Of a stretch of DNA of 64,000 nt, positions 40,484 through 49,426 are shown piece after piece (the stretch's first letter is position 1; every line of letters begins with the position of its first letter). The notes under the pieces are model-generated. The model was given only the letters and a program-made list of their open reading frames with translations. It did no database searches and was not told where the DNA came from. Source of the stretch: Moesziomyces globuligerus (Eukaryota > Basidiomycota > Ustilaginomycetes > Ustilaginales > Ustilaginaceae); contig JARVLF010000009.1 in the NCBI GenBank assembly GCA_030849465.1, forward strand, positions 124,001-188,000. Reading direction: 5' to 3'. Made by a program: the position numbers and the translations under genes.

Positions 40484-42379
40484 CTAGAGGATGCTCTGTC
40501 GGTCAGCGAGGGCGATGCTACCCTTTCCAGCGCCGAGCTGCTTGAGGTGGGAGATAAGCTGGTGGAGCTCGACGAGCTGGCCCTGACCCTGGCCTTCGTC
40601 CGAGTCCTTGCCCTTCTGCTGCTTGACGCGGACCTGTCTCTGGTCAGCATTCCACTCGTTGGGAGCGAGGATGACGGCAAAGGGGATCCCCTCCTTGTCG
40701 ACGACGCCAAACTGCTGGGGTAGCTTGGGCTTAGCCTTGTGCATGAATTCGGCCTTGATGCCAGCATCCCAGAGCATCTTGGTGACCTGCATCCTCTCCT
40801 TGAGCAGGCCCTCGCCGACCGACATGACGTAGACGTCGACCTCCTTGGAGCGGACGCTGGTGCGCTCGCCGCGCAGCTCCTTCTCGCGCAGCCGCTGCAT
40901 CATGATGGCGAACACGCGCTCGACGCCGATCGACACGCCTACGCACGGCACCGCATCGGGCTTCTTGGAGCCGGAAAACATGCCGACCAGATTGTCGTAC
41001 CGACCACCGGCGGCGATCGAGCCCACACCGACGGTCGACTCGTCGACCTCCTCCTCGCCGTCCGCACCCTTCTTCTTCTTGACCTTCTTCTCGGGCGCCT
41101 TGTCGCCCGCCTCGCCGCTGAAGCCGGGTGGCGCCGAAGCAGCCGTGACCGCCTCGTAGATGAGGCCCGTGTAGTAGTCGAGCCCCCTCGCGAGGCTCAG
41201 GTCGAAGCTCATGCGGTCCGAAATGCCGTAGACGTCGAGGTAGTCAAAGAGCAGCTCCATGTCCTTGACACCCTGCGAAGCCACCGCATGGCCCGTCATG
41301 GTCGCGTCGGCCTTGAGCTTGTCGAGCAGATCGCGACCGCCCTTGAGCTTGACGTACTCGCCGATGCGGTCGGCGACGTCGTCGGCGAGGCCCTTGTCGA
41401 CGGTCATCTCGCGCTTCACCTCGGCCCAGGGCGACTTGTCGAGCTTGTCGACGGCGGAGCTGATGGTGCGGATCTTGTCGTGGGGCACGCCGCAGATGTC
41501 AAAGATGCCGTCGAGGATCTTGCGGTGGTTGATCTTGATGGTGAAGCCCTCGATGCCGAGCGCGTCGAGCGCCTCGACGAGGATGCAGAGGACCTCCGAG
41601 TCGGGGACCATGGGATCGTAGACGCCGGCGATGTCGATGTCGCACTGGTAGAACTCGCGGAAGCGGCCCTTGGACATGGCGGGCTGGTCTCGGCGGTAGA
41701 CCTTTGCGATGTGGTAGCGCTTGATGTTGCCGTGCTCCGAGGGGTTCATGGCGACGAAGCGGGCAAAGGGGACGGTGAGATCGTAGCGGAGCGAGCAGAG
41801 TTCGCCGCCCTGGTCCTGGAGGTCGTAGATGAGCTTCGAGTCCTCGCCGTACTTGCCGGAGAGGATCTCCTTGAGCTCAAAGACGGGCGTGTCGATGGTG
41901 ACGGCGCCGTGGGCGGAGAAGACGTCCTCGATGGTGGAGAAGATGCGCTTGCGCAGCGACATGGCGAGCGGCTCCCAGTCGCGCGTGCCCTTGGGCGTCT
42001 TGAGCGTAAACTTGACCTCCTGCTTGGACGAGCCGGCCTTTGCGCCGCCAGCCGAGAGGCCGAGCTGGGCGAGCTGCGCCTCGAGCTTCTTGAGCTTGCC
42101 GATCTCGGCCTTGAGCGTAGCGGGCTCGGTGCCAGCAGCGCGGAGCTGCTGGACCTTGTCGTCCTGCTCGGCGCGCGCAGCCTGGAGCGAGGCGATCTTG
42201 GGGTCGTCGGCGGCGGACATGGTGTTGTCGGATGCGGTGCCGGAGCGCAGGTACTTGAGCAGCTGTTCGGGAGGCACCTGCTTGTTGGAGAAGCAGCGCA
42301 GTCGAGGTGTGGCAGTCGGTGCAGAGACCAAGGATCGGAGGTGAAGAGCTGGACGGATGCACGGGCGCCACAGTGACAT
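40484..42379 (-). CDS. HTS1: Histidyl-tRNA synthetase with mitochondrial and cytosolic start codons
   Basis: From the ATG at 42379 the product has 631 residues and begins [20 protein letters not shown], rich in Arg/Leu/Ser and free of acids: a mitochondrial presequence. An in-frame ATG at 42220 ([19 protein letters not shown]) gives a 578-residue cytosolic form that starts directly with a WHEP-type helical hairpin (KVQQLRA...[15 protein letters not shown]). The class II core follows: motif 2 [13 protein letters not shown], histidine A motif [27 protein letters not shown], and motif 3 [11 protein letters not shown]. The C-terminal anticodon-binding domain ends near the stop. A Lys-rich insert lies just before AAGGRYD. 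Yeast HTS1 likewise makes both isoforms from one gene. A further upstream ATG (42601) is in frame but overlaps the opposite gene and is not preferred. Confidence 0.95.
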   Translation of the reverse strand: MSLWRPCIRPALHLRSLVSAPTATPRLRCFSNKQVPPEQLLKYLRSGTASDNTMSAADDPKIASLQAARAEQDDKVQQLRAAGTEPATLKAEIGKLKKLEAQLAQLGLSAGGAKAGSSKQEVKFTLKTPKGTRDWEPLAMSLRKRIFSTIEDVFSAHGAVTIDTPVFELKEILSGKYGEDSKLIYDLQDQGGELCSLRYDLTVPFARFVAMNPSEHGNIKRYHIAKVYRRDQPAMSKGRFREFYQCDIDIAGVYDPMVPDSEVLCILVEALDALGIEGFTIKINHRKILDGIFDICGVPHDKIRTISSAVDKLDKSPWAEVKREMTVDKGLADDVADRIGEYVKLKGGRDLLDKLKADATMTGHAVASQGVKDMELLFDYLDVYGISDRMSFDLSLARGLDYYTGLIYEAVTAASAPPGFSGEAGDKAPEKKVKKKKGADGEEEVDESTVGVGSIAAGGRYDNLVGMFSGSKKPDAVPCVGVSIGVERVFAIMMQRLREKELRGERTSVRSKEVDVYVMSVGEGLLKERMQVTKMLWDAGIKAEFMHKAKPKLPQQFGVVDKEGIPFAVILAPNEWNADQRQVRVKQQKGKDSDEGQGQGQLVELHQLISHLKQLGAGKGSIALADRQSIL

Positions 42380-42591
42380 AGAAGGGTGCGAAGCCTGGGC
42401 CTGCCGAGATGCGTGAGTGCAAGCGGTGGAGTCTGATGCGGAAGGAAAGATGGGATGAGGATGAGGATCGTTGCAAGGACTTATCGCGCTAAGCGAGTCA
42501 GAAGAGCGCTGCGCAGACCCGCACTTTTTGACTCTCAGCTCCAAAGCCTTCCAGCCGACGCACGTGACAGATACTTGACGCGGTCTAACAA

Positions 42592-43809
42592 ATGTCCACA
42601 TTGGGCGGGTCTGTGCTCGCTCCACTTGACGAGCTGTCACTCACGGCGACCCTCTTAACCGCCCACCATCTCTCTCAGCTCGCTCAGCACCTGTCGTCTC
42701 GCAGGCGCGATCTCCGAGCGATGTCCCAGACACGGATGTCAATGTCGCTCGCCGACGTGCCCATGTCTTGGAGCGCGCGCCACGAATTCCAACAGTACCT
42801 CGCGCAGCTTCCAGCCAGTGGTAGCAGCAGCAGCAACAGCATCAAATCCACGCTTTCGGACGTCGACGACCTTGTGCAGCACAGCATCCTTTTGAATCGA
42901 CGGGTCGATGATCTGCACGCACGCTTGTCCGAGCACGAAGCATCTGGTCGCGGCGACGATCCGGAGCTCTTCTGGACGACCGTCTCGCTGCTCAGCAACC
43001 TCGGCGAGGTGTGCGCGCAGCTGCAGCGGCATCGCTCGGATCGGCGGGCCGCGGATGCGCTCGCGCGGACGCAGCACAACCGCGGCATTGTCGAGTCGCT
43101 GCTCCGTCTGATGAGCGTGTCGAGCTCTGCGCAGTCCAGCGGCGCGTTCACTGCGCCCACCCAGTCCCGGCACACTGTGTCCCCGCCGCTAGCAAGCGCT
43201 GCACTCGAACCGGCTCAAGGCGGTTACGAGTACTGGCGTCAACGAACCCTTGCTGGGCTCGAAGCCGATGATAGTCAGTCGACTGCCTCGACGCTGGAGG
43301 ATGGGATGGAGTCGGATGCCGAGTCGGTGAGCTCGGTGCTCACGGATCCCGACATCCACCTTGCCAGCCCCGCCACACGTCTGGGTGGGATCCGGCACGA
43401 CGACAAGGATCAAGACGACGATCTGTCCGAGTACGATCGTGCACTGGAAAGCAAAACGAAAGCGAGCAGGTCTGTCAGTGGAACCGACGCGCCGGCGGTG
43501 GGAGGGAGCGAGACGATCCTGCAGTCGGACCGCGCGACGCACGAGGCGCTCTCGTCCGAACTCCTCCGCATGGCTTCCGTGCTCAAGTCCAACTCGCTCG
43601 CCTTTGCCGACGCCCTCGAGCGCGACCGCCTCCTCCTCGAAAAAGCCGGCACCGATCTCGGCCAGAATCTCGACCTCATGACGCGCACCCGTGGCCGCCT
43701 CGGCGTCTACTCGAAAAAGGCCCGCAGCATGGGCTGGTTCACCCTCTCGGCCATCCTCATCGTCCTCATCTCGTGGCTCTTCATGTTCCTCCTCATCCGT
43801 CTCACCTAA
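42592..43809 (+). CDS. USE1: USE1-type SNARE of the endoplasmic reticulum
   Basis: 405 residues from the ATG at 42592; a second ATG at 42721 would give 362. The C-terminal ~90 residues form a SNARE heptad helix ([20 protein letters not shown], then [17 protein letters not shown]) followed by the tail anchor [20 protein letters not shown] and a three-residue lumenal end. This is the Use1 pattern, a Q-SNARE for Golgi-to-ER retrograde fusion with Ufe1, Sec20 and Sec22. The N-terminal half contains helices ([22 protein letters not shown]). The middle is a Ser/Asp-rich linker. It is divergent from HTS1, whose mitochondrial start lies 212 bp away, so the shorter start is plausible. Its 3' end converges on NTO1, with 83 bp between stops. 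Confidence 0.82.
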   Translation: MSTLGGSVLAPLDELSLTATLLTAHHLSQLAQHLSSRRRDLRAMSQTRMSMSLADVPMSWSARHEFQQYLAQLPASGSSSSNSIKSTLSDVDDLVQHSILLNRRVDDLHARLSEHEASGRGDDPELFWTTVSLLSNLGEVCAQLQRHRSDRRAADALARTQHNRGIVESLLRLMSVSSSAQSSGAFTAPTQSRHTVSPPLASAALEPAQGGYEYWRQRTLAGLEADDSQSTASTLEDGMESDAESVSSVLTDPDIHLASPATRLGGIRHDDKDQDDDLSEYDRALESKTKASRSVSGTDAPAVGGSETILQSDRATHEALSSELLRMASVLKSNSLAFADALERDRLLLEKAGTDLGQNLDLMTRTRGRLGVYSKKARSMGWFTLSAILIVLISWLFMFLLIRLT

Positions 43810-43892
43810 ACCCACCCTCCCTTTTCCCCATCAGATTCGATATTCAAGCGACTCTGTCTTCATTTCCAAACCCAACTCGGGCGACTGTGCGT

Positions 43893-46800
43893 TTAGCGTT
43901 TGGCCTTGCGAGCTTGGTCGTAGGCGTCCTTGACCTGTTTGGCCTGACCCTTGCGGGCGGCCATCTTGAGGAACTTTGCGTCGTGCGTCTCGTCAAACAC
44001 GAGCGGCGCGAGTTTGGACGGTGCGACCCAACCCCAACTCCTGCGCGGTTTGCCGTAGAATTCGACGGCCAGTGCGTCCGAGGCGTCGGGACGGCTACGA
44101 AGCACTTCGGCCGGGATCTGTCGCTCGTCCGTCACAACGACCGCAGGGAAGGGCGGGAAGGTGTCGAGCTTGGCCCACACCTTCGCCCCGTTCTCGGGCA
44201 GCGAGCTCGACGAATACGACACCTCGCGAGTGGGCGAGACACTCCCGCCTCCCGACGCAGCTCCGCGTAGTCGCTTGCGTGGTGGAGAGGCCGAACGCTC
44301 GGTCGACGCTTCGCGCGCACGCGCACTGCGTCGCAACGAAACCTTGGCCGTCTCCTCCGCCTCAGCCGAGCCGGACTGCACCTGCGACACTGCGCGCTTC
44401 GACCTTCGCTCCGGAGCGACCTTGGCCTCTGCCGCGCCCTCACCTTCCCCTTCCGCACCGCCAGCCTCGTCCGCAACATCTGGACCGTCCGCACCGTCCG
44501 CAACGCTGGCGGCGTCGGTAGCCTCGTGGGGCTCGGCTTCGTCGTCCGAGGTAAGCGGCGAACTGCCTGCCGTCGTCCCGTTCTCCGCTGCATCCTCGGG
44601 ATCAGCCTGCAGCTTCCGCCTCGCGCCCGCTTTGCGCTGACTCGCCTGCGGCTTGGCCTTCACAGAGGGCGAGGATGCTGGGTGGGCATGGGACGAAGGC
44701 GCGGTGCGCGATCGGGGCCGCTGCGGCGTCACCTGCACCGCGACTTCAGCAACTGCAGTCGGGATGGACGCAGCGGGCGAGTCCGGAGCCGAGATCTTTC
44801 GCGGGCGCTGGCCGATCATCTCCGGTCTCGCCGCCCCACTGCGATGCCGCTTGGAGCCCTCAGGCAGCACCCAGCCCGTGTTGAAGAGTAAGAACGAATC
44901 GTGCGCGCCCACGTCCTCCTTGACCTGCACGCCGTCTTTCGACGCGACCGACGACGCCGAAGCCGTCTTGACCATCGCCGCCCCCTCGCCTCCCGCCGCA
45001 CTCCCCGCCCCAGCAGTCACTTCGGACGACTCGGAGACAGCAGAGGCACCGCTCTGCGTGCGTTGCCGCTTTTTGCGTCCAGCTGCTGAGCCAGCCCCGG
45101 ACCCAGGACCCGCACAAGTGTCGGCCTTGGCATCCTCGTCGACTACTGTCGATCGCCGCGCGCTGCGACGCTCTGCCACGGGAGACGAACCGGCGTTGGA
45201 AGCCTTGCGCTTCTGCGCCACCTTGGGTGCGGTGGTCGTCTTGCGTGACGCAGAGCTCGAGTCGTTCTTCGAACTCGCAGCTCCTTCAGTGGGCAGAGAC
45301 GGATACGGGTCAGCGGGTGGAGGCGGCGCCGGGGCAACATAGATTTGCTGCACGTAGTCTTCCATCACATTGGCGACTGGCGGAATCGGGGTGGCATCCG
45401 TGTGCTGAGGACAATCTTCGACGTCTCCTTCCTCGTCCTCCTGCTTCGGCCGAACCGCGGCGGGGGTCGGGAGCGTCCCGTACGCCTGCTGTCTGAGCCC
45501 TGCCTGTTCGTCGTCGTCCATGTCGGCATAGTTGCGGAGCAAGTTCAAGATCGTCGACGGAGCCTCGAGGCCGAGCTCGAGCAGCTGTCGACGGGTCTCT
45601 TCGTCGACTTGTGCTGCTTGCTTGCCAAGCTTTGCATCATCGTCTGTCTCTCGTCGCTGCTGCAGCAGGCGGTCCTGGTGGAATCGGAGGTGGAACGAAT
45701 CGATGCCGGCGAGCTGACCGAAGACGTCGGGTATCATCTTGAGGATCTTGGTCGCCGCCTTGTGGTACGGGGTATCTGGCTTGTTGTACATCATGGCGTT
45801 GTTTGTGATCCTGAGCACGTCCTGGCGCACCTCGTCGACGGACTCGTACACCTTGTTGGCGATCTTGTCCTTGATCGCCGCCCAGTCCATGGGCTCCTTG
45901 ACGATATCGTAGTAGTCGGGCACGTCGACCTTGGAGACGGGGTGTGCGAAGAAGCCGTACTTGTCGACGGCCTCGAACCTTGCGATGGCGGCGCGGAGGT
46001 CAGCGTGGAAGGGGAAGAGGACGGGTTCGACGAGCGAGTCGCGGATCTCGTGTGCCTGTCGCAGCTTCTCGCGTTCGCGCTTGCGCACCTGTTCGACGAG
46101 CATGCGCACGCGTTCGAGGTCCTCGCGGACGCTGCGGAGGAAGTGGAGCTTCTTGACCTTCTGCGCATCGGTCTGTTCCTTGTTCTGCGACGACGCGGTC
46201 CAAGGCTCGAGATGCAGCCGCTTGAGCAGCGGTGCGCCGCGGCGTGCTTCGCGCTTGAGCGACCAGTAGCGCGCAATGAGCTGGACGACCGTGGCCTTCT
46301 TGCGCAGATGGACTTTGGTGATGTACTCCAGCACGCGGTTGGCAATATAGGCGGGGACGAGCGGCGGGCCGACCTTGAAGCTCTTCTTGTAGGCTCGCGC
46401 CGACTTGGACGAGCTGCGTGGCTCTCCGGCCGAGGGGCGGGCGTCGGAGCCACCGACGATCGAGCTGCGGCGGCTGATCGAGATGAGCGGGGCGCCAAAG
46501 CCCGACTCGACCGACTGCTCGCGGGTGCGCGAAGACGCAAAGGGCGAAGCACGGTACGGGGTCTCGGGGCGGTCGTCGTCGACGCCGGCTTGCCTGCTGA
46601 AGTCGAGCTTGAGCTGATGGCGCATGTCGAGGGGCATGTGGCGATGGCAACACGCGCGGAGCACCTCGGCGCCCTCTTGGTCGCTGTCGTCCGAATCGTC
46701 GTAGAGGTGGCGGGAGACGCGGGTGCGCTCTGTGCGGAAGAGGAGGCCGGCCTTGCGGGCACAGGTGACGTGGAAGGCGGTGAAGCAGGAGCGATTGTCG

Positions 46801-47636
46801 CACTGGATGCAGGCGCCCATTCTGTGCCTGCAGAGATAGCACTGGAGCTTCCACCTCGCCTTTGGGATGCGTTCTACGCTATCGATGGGTTCCATGTAGA
46901 CGGGATTGCTGACGCCGGTCTCTGGGACCCACATTGCGCAGAGGAGATGAGCCCACTTGCCCGTGGTGGTCTGTTTGAAGGCGCCGCCCTCGTGTGGACA
47001 GAGGAGGCACGAGACGGCTCGATCGGGCGAGACGGTGCACTTGCGGCAGAGCCACTGGCCCTCGGGGATGTAGGGAATGCCGTAGCAGTCCTGGTGTACG
47101 GCGAGGTTGCAGCCGTCGCAGAAGACGATGGCGTTGGAGTTTTCGCACTCGCCGTCGTCGCAGATGGCGCACTTGCTGTCTTCGCCACCCTCGGAATCGG
47201 CATCGTCGTCGTGGGCGTGTTCGGCGTCGTCTGCGCCAGCGGGATGGGACTTGGGGGGCACGCGGCGCATGAGGTCGAACCACTCCTTTTCGAGCTGGTC
47301 GAGGATGACCTCGAAGGTCTCGTAGGAGATGGTGTCGAGGCCGTCCTTGCGGCGCTCGTGGTTGAGCGCATCGAGCCACTCCTGGTCCTGCTCGTCCATG
47401 TCGTACTCGACCTGCTTCTTGAGGTCGCCCTCTGCTGGCTCGACGTAGCGGATGTAGTGATGGGGCTTTGCGTACTCGGAGCCGTCATTGTAGCCAAAGG
47501 GAAGCGCATGCGGGTCGATGATGGCGGGTGGGATGTGGAAGAGGAGCGCCTCGTCTGGGGGGATCTTGCGGAAGCTTACCTTGGGGAGCGACGAGGCGAG
47601 CGGGATGTTGTTGGGCTGGGCTGGAATGCCCGGCAT
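43893..47636 (-). CDS. NTO1: BRPF/NTO1-type chromatin reader: PHD-knuckle-ePHD, bromodomain, PWWP
   Basis: A 1,247-residue, single-exon protein. An enhancer-of-polycomb-like N-terminus (about 55-125) is followed by PHD1 (C-A-I-C-D-D at ~153 to ~200), a zinc knuckle and extended PHD (CLLCPHEGGAFKQT to CYLCRHRMGACIQC, about 210-310). A bromodomain lies at about 545-640 (PDYYDIVKEPMDWAAIKDKI, then AMMYNKPDTPYHKA). A Ser/Ala/Glu-rich linker of ~400 residues leads to a C-terminal PWWP-type domain (~1145-1220, KVWAKLDTFPPFPAVVV). This is the BRPF scaffold of MYST histone acetyltransferase complexes (NuA3 in yeast), reading H3 tails, acetyl-lysine and methylated H3K36. Yeast Nto1 lacks the bromodomain and PWWP; here they are in one chain, as in animals. 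The ATG is well placed and no introns are seen. Confidence 0.93.
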   Translation of the reverse strand: MPGIPAQPNNIPLASSLPKVSFRKIPPDEALLFHIPPAIIDPHALPFGYNDGSEYAKPHHYIRYVEPAEGDLKKQVEYDMDEQDQEWLDALNHERRKDGLDTISYETFEVILDQLEKEWFDLMRRVPPKSHPAGADDAEHAHDDDADSEGGEDSKCAICDDGECENSNAIVFCDGCNLAVHQDCYGIPYIPEGQWLCRKCTVSPDRAVSCLLCPHEGGAFKQTTTGKWAHLLCAMWVPETGVSNPVYMEPIDSVERIPKARWKLQCYLCRHRMGACIQCDNRSCFTAFHVTCARKAGLLFRTERTRVSRHLYDDSDDSDQEGAEVLRACCHRHMPLDMRHQLKLDFSRQAGVDDDRPETPYRASPFASSRTREQSVESGFGAPLISISRRSSIVGGSDARPSAGEPRSSSKSARAYKKSFKVGPPLVPAYIANRVLEYITKVHLRKKATVVQLIARYWSLKREARRGAPLLKRLHLEPWTASSQNKEQTDAQKVKKLHFLRSVREDLERVRMLVEQVRKREREKLRQAHEIRDSLVEPVLFPFHADLRAAIARFEAVDKYGFFAHPVSKVDVPDYYDIVKEPMDWAAIKDKIANKVYESVDEVRQDVLRITNNAMMYNKPDTPYHKAATKILKMIPDVFGQLAGIDSFHLRFHQDRLLQQRRETDDDAKLGKQAAQVDEETRRQLLELGLEAPSTILNLLRNYADMDDDEQAGLRQQAYGTLPTPAAVRPKQEDEEGDVEDCPQHTDATPIPPVANVMEDYVQQIYVAPAPPPPADPYPSLPTEGAASSKNDSSSASRKTTTAPKVAQKRKASNAGSSPVAERRSARRSTVVDEDAKADTCAGPGSGAGSAAGRKKRQRTQSGASAVSESSEVTAGAGSAAGGEGAAMVKTASASSVASKDGVQVKEDVGAHDSFLLFNTGWVLPEGSKRHRSGAARPEMIGQRPRKISAPDSPAASIPTAVAEVAVQVTPQRPRSRTAPSSHAHPASSPSVKAKPQASQRKAGARRKLQADPEDAAENGTTAGSSPLTSDDEAEPHEATDAASVADGADGPDVADEAGGAEGEGEGAAEAKVAPERRSKRAVSQVQSGSAEAEETAKVSLRRSARAREASTERSASPPRKRLRGAASGGGSVSPTREVSYSSSSLPENGAKVWAKLDTFPPFPAVVVTDERQIPAEVLRSRPDASDALAVEFYGKPRRSWGWVAPSKLAPLVFDETHDAKFLKMAARKGQAKQVKDAYDQARKAKR

Positions 47637-48394
47637 GGTGGCGAGATCGGCTGAGCGCAGCTAGCCACGCCTTGTGCGCTCGCTCGCTCTAACGCACAAT
47701 GGAGGTTGTGTGGCCGGCAGGCGCTATAACGGCATCGCTTGCTCGAGGCGCGTAGGTAGCTACGTCGGGAGATGGAGTAGACGTACGCGTAGATAGGCCG
47801 ACTGGCGCAGCGACTCGAGACACGCGCTCTAGCCAGTGGGTGGAGGAGTGTGGGAAGGGATGCTGTATGCAGTTGATGGCGATCACGCGTCGCGGGTGCT
47901 GGAACGATGGTGGGATTCGATGAGTCGGATGTGTTGGTCGAAATGGACGATTCTGAGCCTGAAGTTGAGCGCACTAGTACGAGCAAGGAGTGGGGTGGAG
48001 CACTGTGTGGTTCGGCTTGCGGTGTAGGGATGGATGGTGATGGTTGGACGGTGAAGTGAGATCGACTCGAGGGCGGCGTCTTGATGAGGGAGCTGAGTCG
48101 TGAGTGTTGCGCCGAGCTCGGTTGATGCAGGCGCGTCCAAGCCTTGAAGCGCTGCCCTGAGCGCGAGGCGAGACCAAGACCCTCTCGCGCGTCGAATATT
48201 CGCATTCGCAGCATGTTACAGCGACCTCATCCTACATATTCGCACCTTGCACTCGGGAGCCGGAAGTCAGCGCATAGCGTAATTTGACAAGTCGAGAAGC
48301 GCCTCTCGAGCTTGCGGTGCTCGCCACTTCTAACCCTTCCTCGTCAACTTTCCACCTCGATCGCTCGCATCCCTCATCGCGACCTCTCGGACCG
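47637..48394. promoter_or_regulatory. Divergent promoter between NTO1 and COA3
   Basis: About 760 bp between start codons. No supported frame; no repeat of note. Confidence 0.5.
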
Positions 48395-48897
48395 ATGTTT
48401 GCTCTCCCGACACTAAGGACCGCCAAGGCACCCATGGGTGCGCGCTTCAACTCGACAGGCGCTGGTGGCGCTGGAGGCGAAGGCTACGGTTCGGCAACCC
48501 GATCCACCGTGCCTCCTCGTTCGACGCATGCCACCTACCACCCGGGCGGATACGGCATCTCGGAGGGCCTCAAGCGTGCTCGAAAGCCCTACCAGCTCAG
48601 AAACATCCTCACCGGCTCGCTCATCATGGGCTTCGCTACCAGCGTCTACTTCTACTCGATCTCCAAGGTACGTTGCTTTGCTTCGTGCGCTCGGCTCTCG
48701 TCCCCTGGCCACGCTGCTTATGATACCGAAGACTGTTTCACTGACCACGATCCTGATCGTGTGCTGCAATGTTGCGTTGATCAACACGACAGGTCAAGCA
48801 AGACGACTTCTCCGACCTCGCCCAAGTCAGGGCACCTGGCGCCGCAGAGGACTCGACGCCCGTCACGACCGAGTCGGATCACACGCACAAGGTCTAG
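48395..48897 (+). CDS. COA3: Cytochrome c oxidase assembly factor COA3
   Basis: Two exons (48395-48667 and 48793-48897) give 125 residues. The N-terminus MFALPTLRTAKAPMGARFNS looks like a mitochondrial targeting region. ISEGLKRARKPYQLRNILTG leads into one membrane helix (about 69-91, LTGSLIMGFATSVYFYSISK), directly followed by VKQDDFSDL, a hallmark of the Coa3/Cox25 family. The short tail faces the intermembrane space. Coa3 works with Cox14 and Mss51 to control Cox1 translation and early assembly in the inner membrane. The splice joins SIS-K to VKQDDF in phase 0 through a 125-nt intron (donor GTACGT, acceptor CGACAG). Without it the conserved motif would be lost. Confidence 0.93.
48668..48792 (+). 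other. Intron in COA3
   Basis: A 125-nt intron with donor GTACGT, a CTGAC branch near 48740 and acceptor CGACAG. It falls exactly between the membrane helix and the conserved VKQDDF motif. Confidence 0.85.
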
Positions 48898-49426
48898 TCC
48901 CCGAGCTGCTCTGCTTAACCAACTGGAATCCTACATTGTCTTAGTATGCCGCCCCTCTTCACTGATCCGTCGCGAGCAACGTCGAGTCAGGTCGTTGCCG
49001 TTGAGGACTTCTCAGTAAGATTGAGTGTCCTGGGCAGCTCGTGCTGCGTCGTCATCTTGAGCATGTAAAGTCGGACCCTGTAGCGCTTGCTGATACGGGT
49101 CAAGCTGATGGCAGTTCTGCGTGGCAGTTCTGCGTGGCAGTTCTGCGTGGTGGCACGGGTGCATCGGCGAGCTGCATCCCGAAGGCGGCCGAATCGGGTC
49201 GAGCTCAGCTGAGCGCGACCCTCAAAAAAAAGAAAGGCACAGCAGCTCAGCAGCTGCGCAAAAACGGAGCTTGGACCTCCACTTGTAACGCCAGCCCGGC
49301 TCAGCCGACATGCGTGCACCAACACTCGGATGCCCTGTGTGCTTGGCTCCTTTGTCTTTGCCTCCATCAGCATCCTCATCACCGCTTCATCACCTACCAC
49401 CACGGCAGTGCTGGCTTGCATCCATC
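48898..49426. other. COA3 3' region and AIM25-like promoter with a 13-bp repeat
   Basis: About 530 bp. A 13-bp unit (ggcagttctgcgt) occurs three times at 49110-49148. An A-rich patch follows near 49217-49232. The scramblase frame stays open upstream to an ATG at 49310, but that extension (Cys/Pro-rich) lacks targeting character. Confidence 0.6.
49110..49148. repeat. 13-bp tandem repeat, three copies
   Basis: Three perfect copies of ggcagttctgcgt, about 280 bp before the scramblase start. Confidence 0.9.

Noticed and set aside
40739..42376. 545-codon open frame on the + strand
   Set aside because: Antisense of HTS1 with repetitive Leu/Asp/Val content; no independent support.
42495..42534. 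TGACTC cores in the HTS1-USE1 promoter as Gcn4 sites
   Set aside because: Only the six-base core is present (twice), which is expected by chance about every 2 kb; the flanking base does not complete TGASTCA.
45345..47654. 769-codon open frame on the + strand
   Set aside because: It lies wholly opposite NTO1, has Val/Glu/Asp/Leu-biased shadow composition and no domain; GC-rich genes commonly leave an open antisense frame.
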